From Ferruginibacter sp. (GTDB lineage: Bacteria; Bacteroidota; Bacteroidia; Chitinophagales; Chitinophagaceae): a stretch of DNA of 64,000 nucleotides. Position 1 is the first letter of the stretch; each line of letters starts with the position of its first letter. The position numbers and the translations under genes were made by a program. The notes beneath the pieces are model-generated. The model was not told the origin of the DNA and ran no database searches. It worked only from the letters and a program-made list of their open reading frames with translations. The stretch is from positions 1 through 64,000 of the forward strand of contig JAEUVU010000020.1 in NCBI GenBank assembly GCA_016786725.1, given 5' to 3'. Shown piece by piece: positions 8,009 through 18,200 of the stretch.

Positions 8009-9361
8009 ATGGAGAGTACTGCTGCAACACCCGATTTAAAAGTAAAGGTTACCAATAAACAAATTTTGAGTATTGCGTTACCGATCACGCTTGCTATACT
8101 TATTCCCCAGATAAATATGCTTACCAACAGTATTTTCCTGGGAGAATTAAGTACAGAAGCATTGGGCAATGCCGGTATCACCGGTGTGTTTTATTTGATT
8201 TTTGCAGTAGCAGGCCATGGATTGAATAATGCCTTGCAGGCTGTTTTTTCACGCTATGCAGGCAGCGATAATTCCGAAGCATTTAAAATCATACTGGCAC
8301 AGGGCATACGCATCTGTTTTCAGTTTGCACTGGCAGGTATTATAATAACCTGGTTTATTGCGCCGCTGATTTTAAAAGAGGTTGCCGACCCTGCTGCATA
8401 TCCTGCTGAAATCGGGTTTTTAAAGATCCGCATCCTGGGGCTGCCCTTTTTGTTTTTATTTCAGATGGGCAATGCATTTTTGGTAGCATCGCTTAACAGC
8501 CGGTACCTGATGATCGGTTTTGTTTTTGAAGCCGGCTTAAATATCCTGCTCGATTTTTTACTCATCAAAGGCCGCTTTGGTTTTCCCGCATTGGGGTTCA
8601 ATGGTGCAGCTGTTGCTTCTGTAATTGCAGAAGTTGCCGGTATGATAGTAGTGTTGATAGTTTTATACCGTACCGGGTTAAAAAAACAATATGGTTTATT
8701 AAAAAGCTATACCTACAACAAAATCATCACCCAACAGATCTTAAAGATATCTGCACCATTGATGCTGCAGTATGTTATCAGCGTAACCACCTGGCTGGTA
8801 TTTTTTATTTTAATTGAAGGCCTGCACGACGAAACATCCAAAGCCATCAGCAATACCATGCGTAATGTTTTTGGCCTCACCGGTGTTTTTGTGTGGGCAT
8901 TTGCCAGCACCACCAATGTTATGGTGAGCAATTTAATGGGCCAAAAACGTGAGGACAAAGTACTGGAAGCCATCACCCGTATCATGCTGCTGAGCATTGG
9001 CTTTTGTTTGGCCATGTGCCTGCTGGTAAATATTTTTCCAACGGTATTTTTTGGTTTATTCGGGCAGGGAGAAGATTTTGTACAAAAAGGGATACCCGTT
9101 CTTCGTGTTGTAAGTATCGGGCTGATGTTTATGAGTGTTGCCAATATCTGGCTCAATGGTGTTACAGGAACAGCCAAAACCAAAATGAACCTGTTCATCG
9201 AGATCATTGCCATTACAGTTTACCTGGCATACAGCTGGTATTTTGTTAAACTCAATTACATTTCACTGGCAATGGCATGGAGCAATGAACTGGTTTACTG
9301 GTTCACCATCTTCATCATTTCATTTATTTATTTGCGGAGTGGAAGGTGGAAGACGAAGTAA
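8009..9361 (+). CDS. MATE family efflux transporter
   Basis: The 450-aa protein has about 12 hydrophobic helices in two similar halves, as in MATE (NorM/DinF) transporters. Typical segments are ALPITLAILIPQINMLTNSIFLG near the N-terminus and the second-half counterpart ISAPLMLQYVISVTTWLVFF. The family exports drugs or metabolites in exchange for Na+ or H+. The gene ends 1 bp before the stop codon of the convergent neighbour, with no terminator visible. Substrate cannot be inferred. Confidence 0.9.
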   Translation: MESTAATPDLKVKVTNKQILSIALPITLAILIPQINMLTNSIFLGELSTEALGNAGITGVFYLIFAVAGHGLNNALQAVFSRYAGSDNSEAFKIILAQGIRICFQFALAGIIITWFIAPLILKEVADPAAYPAEIGFLKIRILGLPFLFLFQMGNAFLVASLNSRYLMIGFVFEAGLNILLDFLLIKGRFGFPALGFNGAAVASVIAEVAGMIVVLIVLYRTGLKKQYGLLKSYTYNKIITQQILKISAPLMLQYVISVTTWLVFFILIEGLHDETSKAISNTMRNVFGLTGVFVWAFASTTNVMVSNLMGQKREDKVLEAITRIMLLSIGFCLAMCLLVNIFPTVFFGLFGQGEDFVQKGIPVLRVVSIGLMFMSVANIWLNGVTGTAKTKMNLFIEIIAITVYLAYSWYFVKLNYISLAMAWSNELVYWFTIFIISFIYLRSGRWKTK

Positions 9362-9362
9362 G

Positions 9363-10082
9363 TTATTTTTTTGCTGCCAGGCTGTTATAATAGGCCACCA
9401 GCATTAAATAATCCTTATCCGACTTGCCTGTAAGGCTGTTGAGACTGATGTATTCCTGCAGTTGAACTTTTTTATCAGCCAGCAAATCAGGCAAAGCCTT
9501 TATTTTTTTGATCGGTGTAAGAACTGAATTGAGGAGAAGATAATAATTGTATGAAGTAGTAATATATTGCTCTGTGGTTGCCGAGCCATATGGTTTATTT
9601 TCCCTGATTGATTTATTATGCCGCTTGTATAACCATGCTGTGCCGGTATCAAGCAACTGGTACCAGCCTTTTTCAGTTTGAGGAGAACCTATAAAATCTG
9701 AATGATCGAACTGAAGCGCTTTATCCAGGGCAGCATCATAAAGTACAACTGTTTTTATGGGAGTTGTTGCTACCAGTTCTGTTCCTTCCGGGCTTATATA
9801 TTGTACGCTATTGTCCATCAGATCTAACCGGAGCTTTATCTTATCGTACATTCTTCCGCCGCTTAATATTATTTTACCGGATACAAATGCATCGTAATAA
9901 AAAGCAGACCCTTCCACAATTGTAACGTATTTGGCATTGTTCATAGGCACACCACCTACGGCATAAATAAGGTTAGAGGGAGCTGTACCACCGGTATTTG
10001 CCTTACCTACATCAACCACTGTTGTTTGTGCAGCTATATTTGCCGAAAAACATGAAAAAAATGCAATGAATATATTTTTCAA
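9363..10082 (-). CDS. Hypothetical secreted protein, 239 aa
   Basis: The frame opens at TTG 10082-10080 and gives a good signal peptide (residues 1-18, ending IAAQ-TT). The mature protein is beta-rich, followed by a C-terminal helical part (about 170-239, ending YLMLVAYYNSLAAKK). Segments such as VQYISPEGTELVATTPIKTVVLYD are familiar from unnamed Bacteroidota envelope proteins, but I cannot assign a family. It is convergent with the MATE gene at a 1-bp distance. Confidence 0.72.
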   Translation of the reverse strand: MKNIFIAFFSCFSANIAAQTTVVDVGKANTGGTAPSNLIYAVGGVPMNNAKYVTIVEGSAFYYDAFVSGKIILSGGRMYDKIKLRLDLMDNSVQYISPEGTELVATTPIKTVVLYDAALDKALQFDHSDFIGSPQTEKGWYQLLDTGTAWLYKRHNKSIRENKPYGSATTEQYITTSYNYYLLLNSVLTPIKKIKALPDLLADKKVQLQEYISLNSLTGKSDKDYLMLVAYYNSLAAKK

Positions 10083-10141
10083 GAGTGCGATATTTCCTTA
10101 AAGTTAAATAATATAATTATTGCTATAAGTGGAGAACAGTA

Positions 10142-10525
10142 TTATTTTTTCGTTTTAGTTTTTGATTGTTCCAGGTTTTCCAGTACCCTGAACTTTACCA
10201 TCTTATTTATCAGGCTTACAGGCAACTTTTCTTCTACAGGAAACTGAACTGAGCCTTTACCTTGTTTATAAACTGAAAGTTCTTTTTTAAAAGCATCATG
10301 CCCTGTTGGTGTAGCATAAAAACCAATATGATTTTTGTAGCCCGCAAAATACACAAGCGGCCTGCCAAGGTATTTGTAGGCCGGCATCATATAGCTTATG
10401 CTTTCTTCTGCAGCAGGTGCGGCTTTTTTAATAACCTGTCTTATTTGTTCAAGCCGCAGTCTTGTTTCATCATCAAACCCGGCTATGTATTCATCCACAT
10501 TTTTAATTTCACTTTTTGTTGCCAT
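10142..10525 (-). CDS. DUF1801 / YdhG-like protein
   Basis: The 127-aa protein has the DUF1801 pattern: DEYIAGFDDETRLRLEQIRQVIKKAAPAAEESISYMMPAYKY, then LVYFAGYKNHIGFYATP and a C-terminal basic tail. The fold is frataxin-like (YdhG of Bacillus was proposed as an iron chaperone), but most family members are uncharacterised. It is the last gene of a minus-strand run of small metabolic genes (SRPBCC, VOC, HHH, VOC, DUF1801), a grouping frequent in soil Bacteroidota. Confidence 0.85.
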   Translation of the reverse strand: MATKSEIKNVDEYIAGFDDETRLRLEQIRQVIKKAAPAAEESISYMMPAYKYLGRPLVYFAGYKNHIGFYATPTGHDAFKKELSVYKQGKGSVQFPVEEKLPVSLINKMVKFRVLENLEQSKTKTKK

Positions 10526-10564
10526 TATAATAAAGTTTGATGATGTATATAAGTTGCCTTTAAA

Positions 10565-10981
10565 TCAATTTTTGTTTTTTTCATAGTTCAATAGCCAATG
10601 GTTGCCGTATTTATCAGTAAGGTCGCCAAAAGTAGCTCCCCAGAAAGATTCTTCCAGTGCATGATCCTTATTACCCCCTGCAGATAGTTTTTCGTAAAAT
10701 GACCGTATCTCTTCATCGCTGCTGCAGTTGACCACCATCGAAACAGCATTGCCTTTTTTTAAACCATTCTCTCCTACCATATCAGAACCCATCAAAATCA
10801 GTTTGTCTTTTACAAGCGTTGCATGTAAAATGCAATCTTTCATTACCGGTGGCATCCTGTCTGCCAACGGCGATTCTCCGATTGTTTGCAGGGTAAGTTC
10901 TCCACCCAGGCAATCTTTATAGAAATTCATGGCTTCACGGCAATTGCCGTTAAACGTGAGGTAAGAATTTATTTGTGTCAT
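10565..10981 (-). CDS. VOC family protein (PhnB-like)
   Basis: The 138-aa protein matches PhnB-like members of the vicinal oxygen chelate superfamily: ITSYLTFNGNCREAMNFY-type opening, DCLGGELTLQTIGESP, and a C-terminal GATFGDLTDKYGNHWLLNY. The glyoxalase fold binds a metal, but the exact reaction of PhnB-like members is unknown. It lies 10 bp downstream of the HHH gene and 39 bp upstream of the DUF1801 gene, in the same operon. Confidence 0.88.
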   Translation of the reverse strand: MTQINSYLTFNGNCREAMNFYKDCLGGELTLQTIGESPLADRMPPVMKDCILHATLVKDKLILMGSDMVGENGLKKGNAVSMVVNCSSDEEIRSFYEKLSAGGNKDHALEESFWGATFGDLTDKYGNHWLLNYEKNKN

Positions 10982-10990
10982 CAGTATAAA

Positions 10991-11272
10991 TTATTTTTTA
11001 AAATCCAATCCGGCCGTTTGTAATGCACTTGTAAGTTTTGGAACAGAGGCAGGCCCCATACCATGCAATGCCAGGATTTCTTTTTTACTGAATTCAGCAA
11101 GCTGCTGTACAGTGGTTATTCCCTTGCTTTCCAAAGCCCGCCTTGCAGGCGCTGATAATTGTTCAAGAAATCCGTTTGCTGGTTTACGCCCCTGTTCACA
11201 AACAGGGCAAACCGGGCAATCGCTTGTTTTAAAATAGGTATGCCCTTTAGCACAGATCCTTTTATTCTTCAT
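10991..11272 (-). CDS. Small zinc-ribbon/helix-hairpin-helix protein
   Basis: The 93-aa protein has a Cys-rich N-terminal part (C8, C19, C22, C25 region: KTSDCPVCPVCEQG) that could bind zinc. A C-terminal HhH domain follows (LSAPARRALESKGITTVQQLAEFSKKEILALHGMGPASVPKL), similar to the RNA polymerase alpha C-terminal domain fold. Such domains bind nucleic acid or protein non-specifically. It sits inside the VOC/SRPBCC operon. No specific function is known to me. Confidence 0.75.
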   Translation of the reverse strand: MKNKRICAKGHTYFKTSDCPVCPVCEQGRKPANGFLEQLSAPARRALESKGITTVQQLAEFSKKEILALHGMGPASVPKLTSALQTAGLDFKK

Positions 11273-11320
11273 TACAAATTGTGTGGTTAACTTTTCAAGT
11301 ATTCAACTTTTAAACTTTGC

Positions 11321-12145
11321 TTATGCCTGCTCCAGCTTTGCAATATCCAGTTTTTTCATCTTCATTAATTCCTGCATCGCCCTTTGTCCTCTCTCGGGGT
11401 CACTCATCAGTTTGCCAAGCGTAGCAGGTATGATTTGCCAGGATATGCCAAATTCATCTTTCAGCCAGCCGCACTGGCTTTCCTGCCCACGTTGGGTAAA
11501 AGTGTTCCAGAAATAATCTATCTCCTGCTGGTCTTTACATTCAACCACAAACGACAGGGCTTCATTAAAAGCAAAAGCATGTTCGCCTGGGCCATCCATC
11601 GCAATCAGGCTAAAGCCATCCAGCTTTGATTCTGAAAATAACACCTTGCCTGCAAAAGGCGTTTCATTGCCCCAATGTTGTAACACATTTATCGAAGAGT
11701 TATCAAAAACCGATGTGTAAAGTTTTATAGCAGCTTCGGCTTTACCAAACTTATCGCCGGTAAATAAGAGTGAGGGACAAATCCTTTCTTCGGTGCTCAG
11801 CATGATCTGCCAGGTAAGTCCAAACTTATCCTTTATCCAGCCGTACCTTTCGCTCCAGTCGTATTTACCAATGGCCATTAATGGCTCTCCGCCTTCTGCA
11901 AGCTTATTGTATATTTCATCGGTTTGTTCTGCCGACCTGCAGTGTACAAAAAAAGATATGGAGGGATTTATTTTAAACATTGGGCCACCATTAAGCCCCA
12001 TAAATTTATTGCCCCACAGTTCAAAATTTACTACCATCGGAGTATCGGTAGTGATCTTTGAATTAGAAAAAATGGAGCAGTAAAAAGTTGCTGCTTCTTT
12101 TGCGTTGCCATCAAACCAAATGCAAGGGTGGATATTGTTGTTCAT
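11321..12145 (-). CDS. Tandem VOC (PhnB-like) protein
   Basis: The 274-aa protein holds two PhnB-like glyoxalase-fold halves. The first (about 1-130) contains HPCIWFDGNAKEAATFY and ERYGWIKDKFGLTWQI; the second (about 135-265) contains CPSLLFTGDKFGKAEAAIKLY and SQCGWLKDEFGISWQII. Both end with the WQI signature. A duplicated unit is common in this family. Substrate unknown. It lies in the minus-strand operon downstream of the SRPBCC gene, separated by 116 bp that hold a TTCGACAGGCTCAG dispersed repeat. Confidence 0.86.
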   Translation of the reverse strand: MNNNIHPCIWFDGNAKEAATFYCSIFSNSKITTDTPMVVNFELWGNKFMGLNGGPMFKINPSISFFVHCRSAEQTDEIYNKLAEGGEPLMAIGKYDWSERYGWIKDKFGLTWQIMLSTEERICPSLLFTGDKFGKAEAAIKLYTSVFDNSSINVLQHWGNETPFAGKVLFSESKLDGFSLIAMDGPGEHAFAFNEALSFVVECKDQQEIDYFWNTFTQRGQESQCGWLKDEFGISWQIIPATLGKLMSDPERGQRAMQELMKMKKLDIAKLEQA

Positions 12146-12213
12146 GATTTTCTTTTTACTTTAATTTATTTTTAAAGTGGCAGTATTATATTTGCTTCCT
12201 CTTTTGTTTTGCC

Positions 12214-12240
12214 CCGTCTTCGACAGGCTCAGACTGACAG
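12214..12240 (+). repeat. TTCGACAAGCTCAG-type dispersed repeat, copy 1
   Basis: The 27-nt unit CCGTCTTCGACAGG + CTCAGACTGACAG recurs, nearly identical, at 60309-60335 and 61041-61067. A REP-like imperfect palindrome family of this kind is found in intergenic DNA of many bacteria. Confidence 0.8.
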
Positions 12241-12261
12241 GAAGATAATTCAGATATTTAA

Positions 12262-13125
12262 TCAATTTTCTTCAACATGTTTTTTAAAATTTTCCAGGAT
12301 AGCCTGCCAGCCTGCTCTCTGCATTTCAACCGGGTTTTGGTTTTCAGGATCAAATGTTTCAACTACTTTGGTTGCATTGCCATCGCTGGTAAAGCTAACA
12401 GTCACTTTTCTTCCATCAGCCATGGTATAAGCGATCAACTCATTAGTTTTTACATCATCATAAATACCACCAAAGTCAAAACCAAAACTGCCATCCTTTG
12501 CTTCCATTCTTGTTGAAAAATTACCGCCTGCTTTCAGGTCGTTTGTTGCATGGGGTACATGCCAGTCTGATGATGCACTGCACCATTGTTTGATATGCTC
12601 CGGGGCACTCCAGTATTGCCATACTTTATCTACAGGCGCATTGATGGCGGCTTCAATGGTTATGGCTTTCCGGGCTTCAGCTAATTTTTTCACCTGTTCC
12701 AGCGCAGTGGGAAAAGTTTTATTAAAATAGTCTTTCATCTCCTCCATCATATCCATTTCAACTGTTAGTTCAGTTGCTCCGTTCCTTTGTTTTAAGGTAT
12801 AGTTCTCTGTACTGTTGCTCCAGCTTTCAGCCTTTTCATCTAAGGGTTGCTTCACACCGTCTTTTACTTCGCCGATATGCCTGAAAGACATAAATTCGTT
12901 TGGAACTTTTTTGTCGATAATGCTATACATGCCTCTGCCCTTTCCATCAAGAAAAAGTATCTCACTTCCTTCATTCCAGTCTGATTCAGCGCTTGAGCCT
13001 TCGCTGAAAATACTTGTCCAGGCTTTATATGTTTCATCGCCCCACAAAATATCCCACACCTTTTCTTTGGGGGCATTGATGGTTGTTGAAAAACTGATCT
13101 TGCTTATTTTGTTTTCTGTTTGCAT
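12262..13125 (-). CDS. Tandem SRPBCC (AHSA1-like) protein
   Basis: I start at ATG 13125-13123 (MQTENKISKISFSTTINAPKE, 287 aa), because the longer frame would overlap the divergent regulator and its promoter. Two START-like SRPBCC domains follow each other: the first begins FSTTINAPKEKVWDIL, the second ITIEAAINAPVDKVWQYWSAPEHIKQW. AHSA1-like domains bind hydrophobic ligands or activate partners. Such double-domain proteins are less usual than single ones. It is the first gene of the minus-strand operon and shares its upstream region with the GlxA-type regulator, which may control it. Confidence 0.85.
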   Translation of the reverse strand: MQTENKISKISFSTTINAPKEKVWDILWGDETYKAWTSIFSEGSSAESDWNEGSEILFLDGKGRGMYSIIDKKVPNEFMSFRHIGEVKDGVKQPLDEKAESWSNSTENYTLKQRNGATELTVEMDMMEEMKDYFNKTFPTALEQVKKLAEARKAITIEAAINAPVDKVWQYWSAPEHIKQWCSASSDWHVPHATNDLKAGGNFSTRMEAKDGSFGFDFGGIYDDVKTNELIAYTMADGRKVTVSFTSDGNATKVVETFDPENQNPVEMQRAGWQAILENFKKHVEEN

Positions 13126-13229
13126 TGTTTCAGGTTTATTGATTAATGATTTGTTACTGTTTAATTTCAAAAACAAACTTACAGCCATAATGTGAATATG
13201 ACAGATGGCAAAAACGACATTCTGAAGGG

Positions 13230-13260
13230 TTGATTGCGACAAAGCCTTTTCATAAATTTG
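13230..13260 (+). promoter_or_regulatory. Complete Bacteroidota promoter (TTG-N20-TAAATTTG)
   Basis: TTG at 13230-13232 and TAAATTTG at 13253-13260 are separated by 20 nt, matching the Bacteroidota sigma-A consensus. The ATG of the GlxA-type gene is 4 nt after the -7 element, so the transcript is probably leaderless. Confidence 0.75.
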
Positions 13261-13264
13261 CTTT

Positions 13265-14239
13265 ATGAAAAATGTATCCATTCTTGTGCCGGAAACGGCT
13301 GTGATAGAAGCAGTGGCTGATCCGCACTACATGTGCAAAGCGGTAAATCAATTCTTAATGGCGTCGGGCAAAGAACCTTTGTTTAACGTGCAATTGGTTG
13401 CTGTTAATAAAGAAGTAAAGTTAGAGAACAGTTTATTTACGGTGCATATTGATAAGCAACTGAAGGATGTAAAGCAAACCGATCTTGTTTTTATTCCTGC
13501 ATTAAGCGGCGATATGAGAACCGCAGTTGAAATGAATAAAGAACTTGTTCCCTGGATGGTTGATCAATATAATAACGGGGCAGAACTGGCATCGCTTTGC
13601 ATTGGTTCTTTTTTACTTGCAAAAACAGGATTACTAAACGGAAAGAAATGTTCCAGCCACTGGAACTCAGCCAACGAATTCAGGGAAATGTATCCGGAAG
13701 TTGACCTGGTTGATGGAAGTATCATTACCGAAGAGAATGGGATTTATTCCAGTGGCGGCGCCAACTCTTACTGGAACCTGCTTTTATATTTGGTTGAAAA
13801 ATATACTGACAGGGATACAGCTATTCTTGCATCCAAATATTTTGCAGTGGATATTGACCGTGAGAGCCAGAATGCTTTTATGCTTTTCCAGGGACAAAAA
13901 AATCATGAAGATGCTGAAATTTTACTGGCCCAGGAATTTATCGAAACCAATTACACCGATAAGATTTCGGTTGATATGCTTGCAGATAAGTTTGCCATTG
14001 GCCGCAGAAGTTTTGAACGCCGCTTTAAAAAAGCTACCGGCAATACGGTGGTTGAATACGCACAGCGTGTAAAAATAGAAGCCGCCAAACGCAGTTTTGA
14101 AAGCAGCCGAAAAAACATCAACGAAGTGATGTTTGACGTAGGATACACTGATACCAAGGCTTTTAGAACAGTGTTTAAAAAGATAACCGGCCTCACTCCT
14201 GTTGAATACAGGAATAAGTATAATAAGCAGGTGGCATAA
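13265..14239 (+). CDS. GlxA family transcriptional regulator (DJ-1/PfpI + AraC HTH)
   Basis: The 324-aa protein has an N-terminal DJ-1/PfpI-like domain (about 1-190; SLCIGSFLLAKTGLLNGKKCSSHW contains the nucleophile-elbow-like Cys) and a C-terminal AraC-type double HTH (about 220-320; VDMLADKFAIGRRSFERRFKKATG and VMFDVGYTDTKAFRTVFKKITGLTPVEYR). The N-terminal part may sense a metabolite or oxidation. It is divergent from the SRPBCC-VOC operon, which is the natural candidate target. Confidence 0.92.
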   Translation: MKNVSILVPETAVIEAVADPHYMCKAVNQFLMASGKEPLFNVQLVAVNKEVKLENSLFTVHIDKQLKDVKQTDLVFIPALSGDMRTAVEMNKELVPWMVDQYNNGAELASLCIGSFLLAKTGLLNGKKCSSHWNSANEFREMYPEVDLVDGSIITEENGIYSSGGANSYWNLLLYLVEKYTDRDTAILASKYFAVDIDRESQNAFMLFQGQKNHEDAEILLAQEFIETNYTDKISVDMLADKFAIGRRSFERRFKKATGNTVVEYAQRVKIEAAKRSFESSRKNINEVMFDVGYTDTKAFRTVFKKITGLTPVEYRNKYNKQVA

Positions 14240-14241
14240 AC

Positions 14242-14793
14242 TTATTTACGCAAGAAGCTGTAATCAGACACGATCTTTTTAAAATCCTTATCCAGGAAGG
14301 TAGTTTGTTGTTGCTGGTATTTTAAATTTTTGGTTGCAGCTTTTACGTAATACACCACTTTAAATACTTCCTGATTTGTTGAAGAATTTGCAATAGATTT
14401 TTTTAGCCAGGTCATAACTGCATCGTGTTTTCTCTTGCTCTCTTCCACTGTATGAATATCATTAAAACCCTTTTTTGTATTTGCAAAACGCTTCAGGTAT
14501 TGCAGGTAGTTTTCAAAATTTACCTGCTGTCCGTTCAGTTCCTGAGTATAATATTCCTTTTTTGAAATTTTGATGATCTCCCTGCCATCAATATGTATGT
14601 CGTTAACGGTTTCTCCGTTTAGTTCAATATCTTTTTTTACAATAGTTACTATTGCTGAGTCGATTGTTTTTTGTAATGGAGTGAGTTGTACCTGAGGTAT
14701 GAGTATGCTCCTGTCTGTGATCTCTTCTTTTTCTTTCTCTTTGCAACCCGAAAAGAAAAGCAGAGCCAAAAGTATAAGGCTATAAATTTTCAT
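14242..14793 (-). CDS. Hypothetical lipoprotein, 183 aa
   Basis: A lipoprotein signal is clear (LLALLFFSG-Cys16, followed by a Lys/Glu-rich stretch). The rest is mostly helical and charged with no recognisable motif. The gene ends 2 bp after the convergent GlxA-type gene. The upstream gap (14794-14903) holds a CTTTGCTG-TTG-CAGCAAAG palindrome at 14829-14847. Function unknown. Confidence 0.72.
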   Translation of the reverse strand: MKIYSLILLALLFFSGCKEKEKEEITDRSILIPQVQLTPLQKTIDSAIVTIVKKDIELNGETVNDIHIDGREIIKISKKEYYTQELNGQQVNFENYLQYLKRFANTKKGFNDIHTVEESKRKHDAVMTWLKKSIANSSTNQEVFKVVYYVKAATKNLKYQQQQTTFLDKDFKKIVSDYSFLRK

Positions 14794-14903
14794 AATTATA
14801 TTAATTACTTATTGATAATAATGCTGCACTTTGCTGTTGCAGCAAAGCGCTTAAGGCCTGCTTATGGCAGACGGTAGATGATAAATAATAAAAGGAGTAA
14901 AAA

Positions 14904-15263
14904 TTAAGCTTCCGGCGGCGGGGAAATTATATCGTAGCTTACGGAAACCGGTTTGCGGCCCTGCTTTACGGCAAAATCATGGCCATTTATCAATACAAAT
15001 GCTGGAGGCCGGAGAATAGTTATCTGTTGCTGAAAAAAACACTCGCAGGTTTTCACAGGAGTTAAATTTTTACCGCTGTCATCATCTTCATCATCGGCAG
15101 TTTTGTCATAACCCCATTCAACCCGGGCATATTCAATTACACTGTTAATGTCGTCTGTTTGCTTTCCGCTGGCATCATAAGTATCTGCCTCCACGTTTTG
15201 AGGAAGGAACATGAAATAATTCATGTGCATTAACAGCATTGCAAAAACTGCCAGTCGTTTCAT
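14904..15263 (-). CDS. Small hypothetical secreted protein, 119 aa
   Basis: A hydrophobic N-terminal segment (about residues 3-24) may be a signal peptide. The middle is acidic (DKTADDEDDDSGK), followed by CECFFQQQ and a proline-containing tail. It lies 34 bp downstream of the large amidohydrolase on the same strand and may be co-transcribed. I do not recognise the family. Confidence 0.6.
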   Translation of the reverse strand: MKRLAVFAMLLMHMNYFMFLPQNVEADTYDASGKQTDDINSVIEYARVEWGYDKTADDEDDDSGKNLTPVKTCECFFQQQITILRPPAFVLINGHDFAVKQGRKPVSVSYDIISPPPEA

Positions 15264-15297
15264 TAAGGCAAATATAATCCGTTAAATTCTTTGTTGA

Positions 15298-18200
15298 TCA
15301 ATGCTTGCCGCAACTGCAACCCTCTTCCTGTGTTGCATCATGCCATGGAAAACTATTGGCATTCTTACTGAATTCCCAATAGAATTTAGGTCTTGTTTTG
15401 CTTGCATTACCTATCTCGTTCATCTGCTCTGCATCATAAAGCCGTCCGTTTATCATGGTGTAGCGAAGCGATTCTGTGTTGCGGATATTATCCAACGGGT
15501 TCTGATCCATCACCAGCAGGTCGGCCAGTTTGCCCGATTGTAAGGAACCGATCCATTTATCCAGGCCAAGACTCTTTGCAGGATTAATGGTGGCCGTTTG
15601 CAATGCCTGCATATTGCTCATACCACCCTGCTGCATCATCCATATTTCCCAATGAGCGCCCAGGCCCTGCAGTTGCCCGTGTGCACCCATGTTTACAGTT
15701 ACACCGGCATCAGCCAGTTTCTTTACACTTTTGGATGTAAGTATGTGGCCATTTTCATATTCTTCCATGGGCGCCATTGTTCTGTGGCGGCTGCGGGTAT
15801 CTATTACAGCCCTTGGCGTAAAACGAAGCAACCTTTCTTTTTCCCACACATTACTGTTCTGGTACCAGAAATATTCGCCGCTGAGGCCTGCATAATTTAC
15901 GATAAGCGTGGGTGTATAAGCCGTTTTACTTTCTTTCCAAAGCTGCACCACATCACTGTATAAGGGCGCAACAGGTATGTTGTGTTCAATAGTGGTATGG
16001 CCATCCAGTATCATGCTGGTGTTGTGATAAAAGAAAGAACCTCCTTCAGGCACTACTTCCATATTCAGTTCACGTGCCGCCTGTATAATCATCTGGCGTT
16101 GTTCACGGCGGGGCTGGTTGTAACTTTTTACAGAAAACCCACCGAGCGCTTTTATTCTTCTCAAGGCACTTCGGGCATCGTCAATATTATTTACTACTAC
16201 TTTAAAATTACCATCGGCGCCATACAAAACCGTGCCCGTACTAAAAATTCGTGGCCCCACCATATCACCTGTCTTCACCATTTCACTCAGGCCAAAAACA
16301 AACTCGCTGTTGGCAGAAGGATCATGCATGGTGGTAACACCATAGGCCAGGTTTGCATAATAGGGCCATTGCTTTTGCGGTATCAACCCGCTGCGGAAAT
16401 GATTGCCGTGTGCATGTGCATCAATAAATCCCGGAGTGATAGTTTTACCGCTGCAGTCAATTTGTTTTGCACCGGCAGGTATAATTACCTCGCTGGTTTT
16501 TCCAACTGTTTTAATAAGATTTGATTCCACTACCAGCGTTCCATTTTCTATCACTTCATTTCCATTCATAGTGATAATCCTTGCATTGGTAAAAGCAATA
16601 ACACCGGCAGGCTTATCTGTTTTTAATTGCAAACCTATCTCCACTCCTTTTTCAGGAACTTTAAAAATAGAATCGGCCACACCGGCAACAAATTCAAATC
16701 TTTCTTCCAGCGGAATGGAGAAATACTGGCTGCCCAAAGTATAGAAGAGTTTTTTATTATCGCTGCTCCAGTGCAGGTTGGTACCGGCATCTTTGCTTAC
16801 GATCTTTACCGGAAAATCTTTAGTGCCGCTGCCGAGATCAATGGTTCTTCCTGTTTTTGGAAAGGCGGCTATATATACATTGTAAAGGTCAAGAAATGCG
16901 ATCCATTTTTCATCAGGCGATACAGTGAATTGCTGACCGTACTGGCTTTTGATGTGAATTCGTTCATCACGGCCATCAGGTTTATTGCTGGCATATCCGC
17001 CGCCTGTTTGATAATAAATGCGGTCGCTGCTGTTATTAAAGCGTGGCTGGTCACCACGGCCCGTTACAAAATTTTCGTTGCTTCCATCCGCAGCCATAGT
17101 ATATATACCCGGCTCTGCTGTGTAACCAGAGCCCATTGTATTGTTTCCATCTTCTCTCCTGAAAACGATCCATTTGCCGTCAGGCGAAAAGCAAGGTTGG
17201 CGGTAAATACCTTTTGTTGCAGTAACCTTTACAGGTTTACTGTTTGCAGCAGTTGATACTTTATAAACAGCGCCTGCTAAAGAGTCGCTCCAGGTAACAT
17301 ACAGAATGGTTTTTCCATCGGCAGAAAAAGATGGTTCTGCTTCAAAGCCAGCATTGCGGTAGGCTGCATCAGTGCTTGTGATTAATTTTTCAGGCTTACC
17401 ATCCGGCAATGTTTTTTTCCAGAGATAACCAACCGCATTGAACAACAACATTTTTCCATCGGGCGAAGTAACTGCATTGCGGATGACCTGTGCTGTAAAA
17501 GTTTCGCCATTCAGTTCCTGCTGATAACGGGGCACCTCATAAATGCGCTGTTTTACATTGCAGGTAAATGGTATTTCGGTTGCTTTGTTGGGCTGGTTCA
17601 CATCAAGCTTTAAAATTTTTCCTTTGCTCCAGATAATAATATTTTTATCATCGGGTGTAAATGAATAGCCGGTATAAATACCGAAAGTTGTCCAGGCTTC
17701 CTGCTGGTCTTTGCTCAGGTCATCATATAAAGGCCATTCTTCACCGTCAGTAAGGTCTCTGATGTAGAGAACGCTTTTTGTTCTCACCCTTTTTATAAAG
17801 GCAAGATATTTACCGTTGTGAGATACCTGCGGACGCACAGCGCCACCGGGGCCGCCGGTTACCGTTTCATTTGTTCCTTTCTCCCTGTCAAAACGTTTGA
17901 TGACAAATATCTGGTTGTTGGGGTCTTTATTGTACTGGAAAAATCCGCCGGGATATATATCCTCGCTGTAATAAACATATTTGCCATCGGGAGAAAATGT
18001 TGGTTCATTCACATCCTGCTGATCGTTTTTGCGAACAGTTAACTGTAATCCGCCGCCGCCGCTGATATGATAGAGCCACATTTCCCCTGCTCCCAGTGAA
18101 CGGGTGCTGGTAAAATGCTTGCGGGCTACAATGTACTCCCCATCAGGGCTCCAGCAAGCGTTATTCAATAAGCGAAAATTTTCTTTAGTTACCTGTGTGG

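Noticed and set aside
7975..8181. N-terminal extension of the DUF3822 gene
   Set aside because: It would overlap the MATE gene antisense; the internal ATG at 7974 gives the family-like start.
16627..17256. 209-aa open frame on the plus strand inside the amidohydrolase
   Set aside because: It is the opposite-strand shadow of a clear enzyme gene; no promoter or homologue-like pattern.
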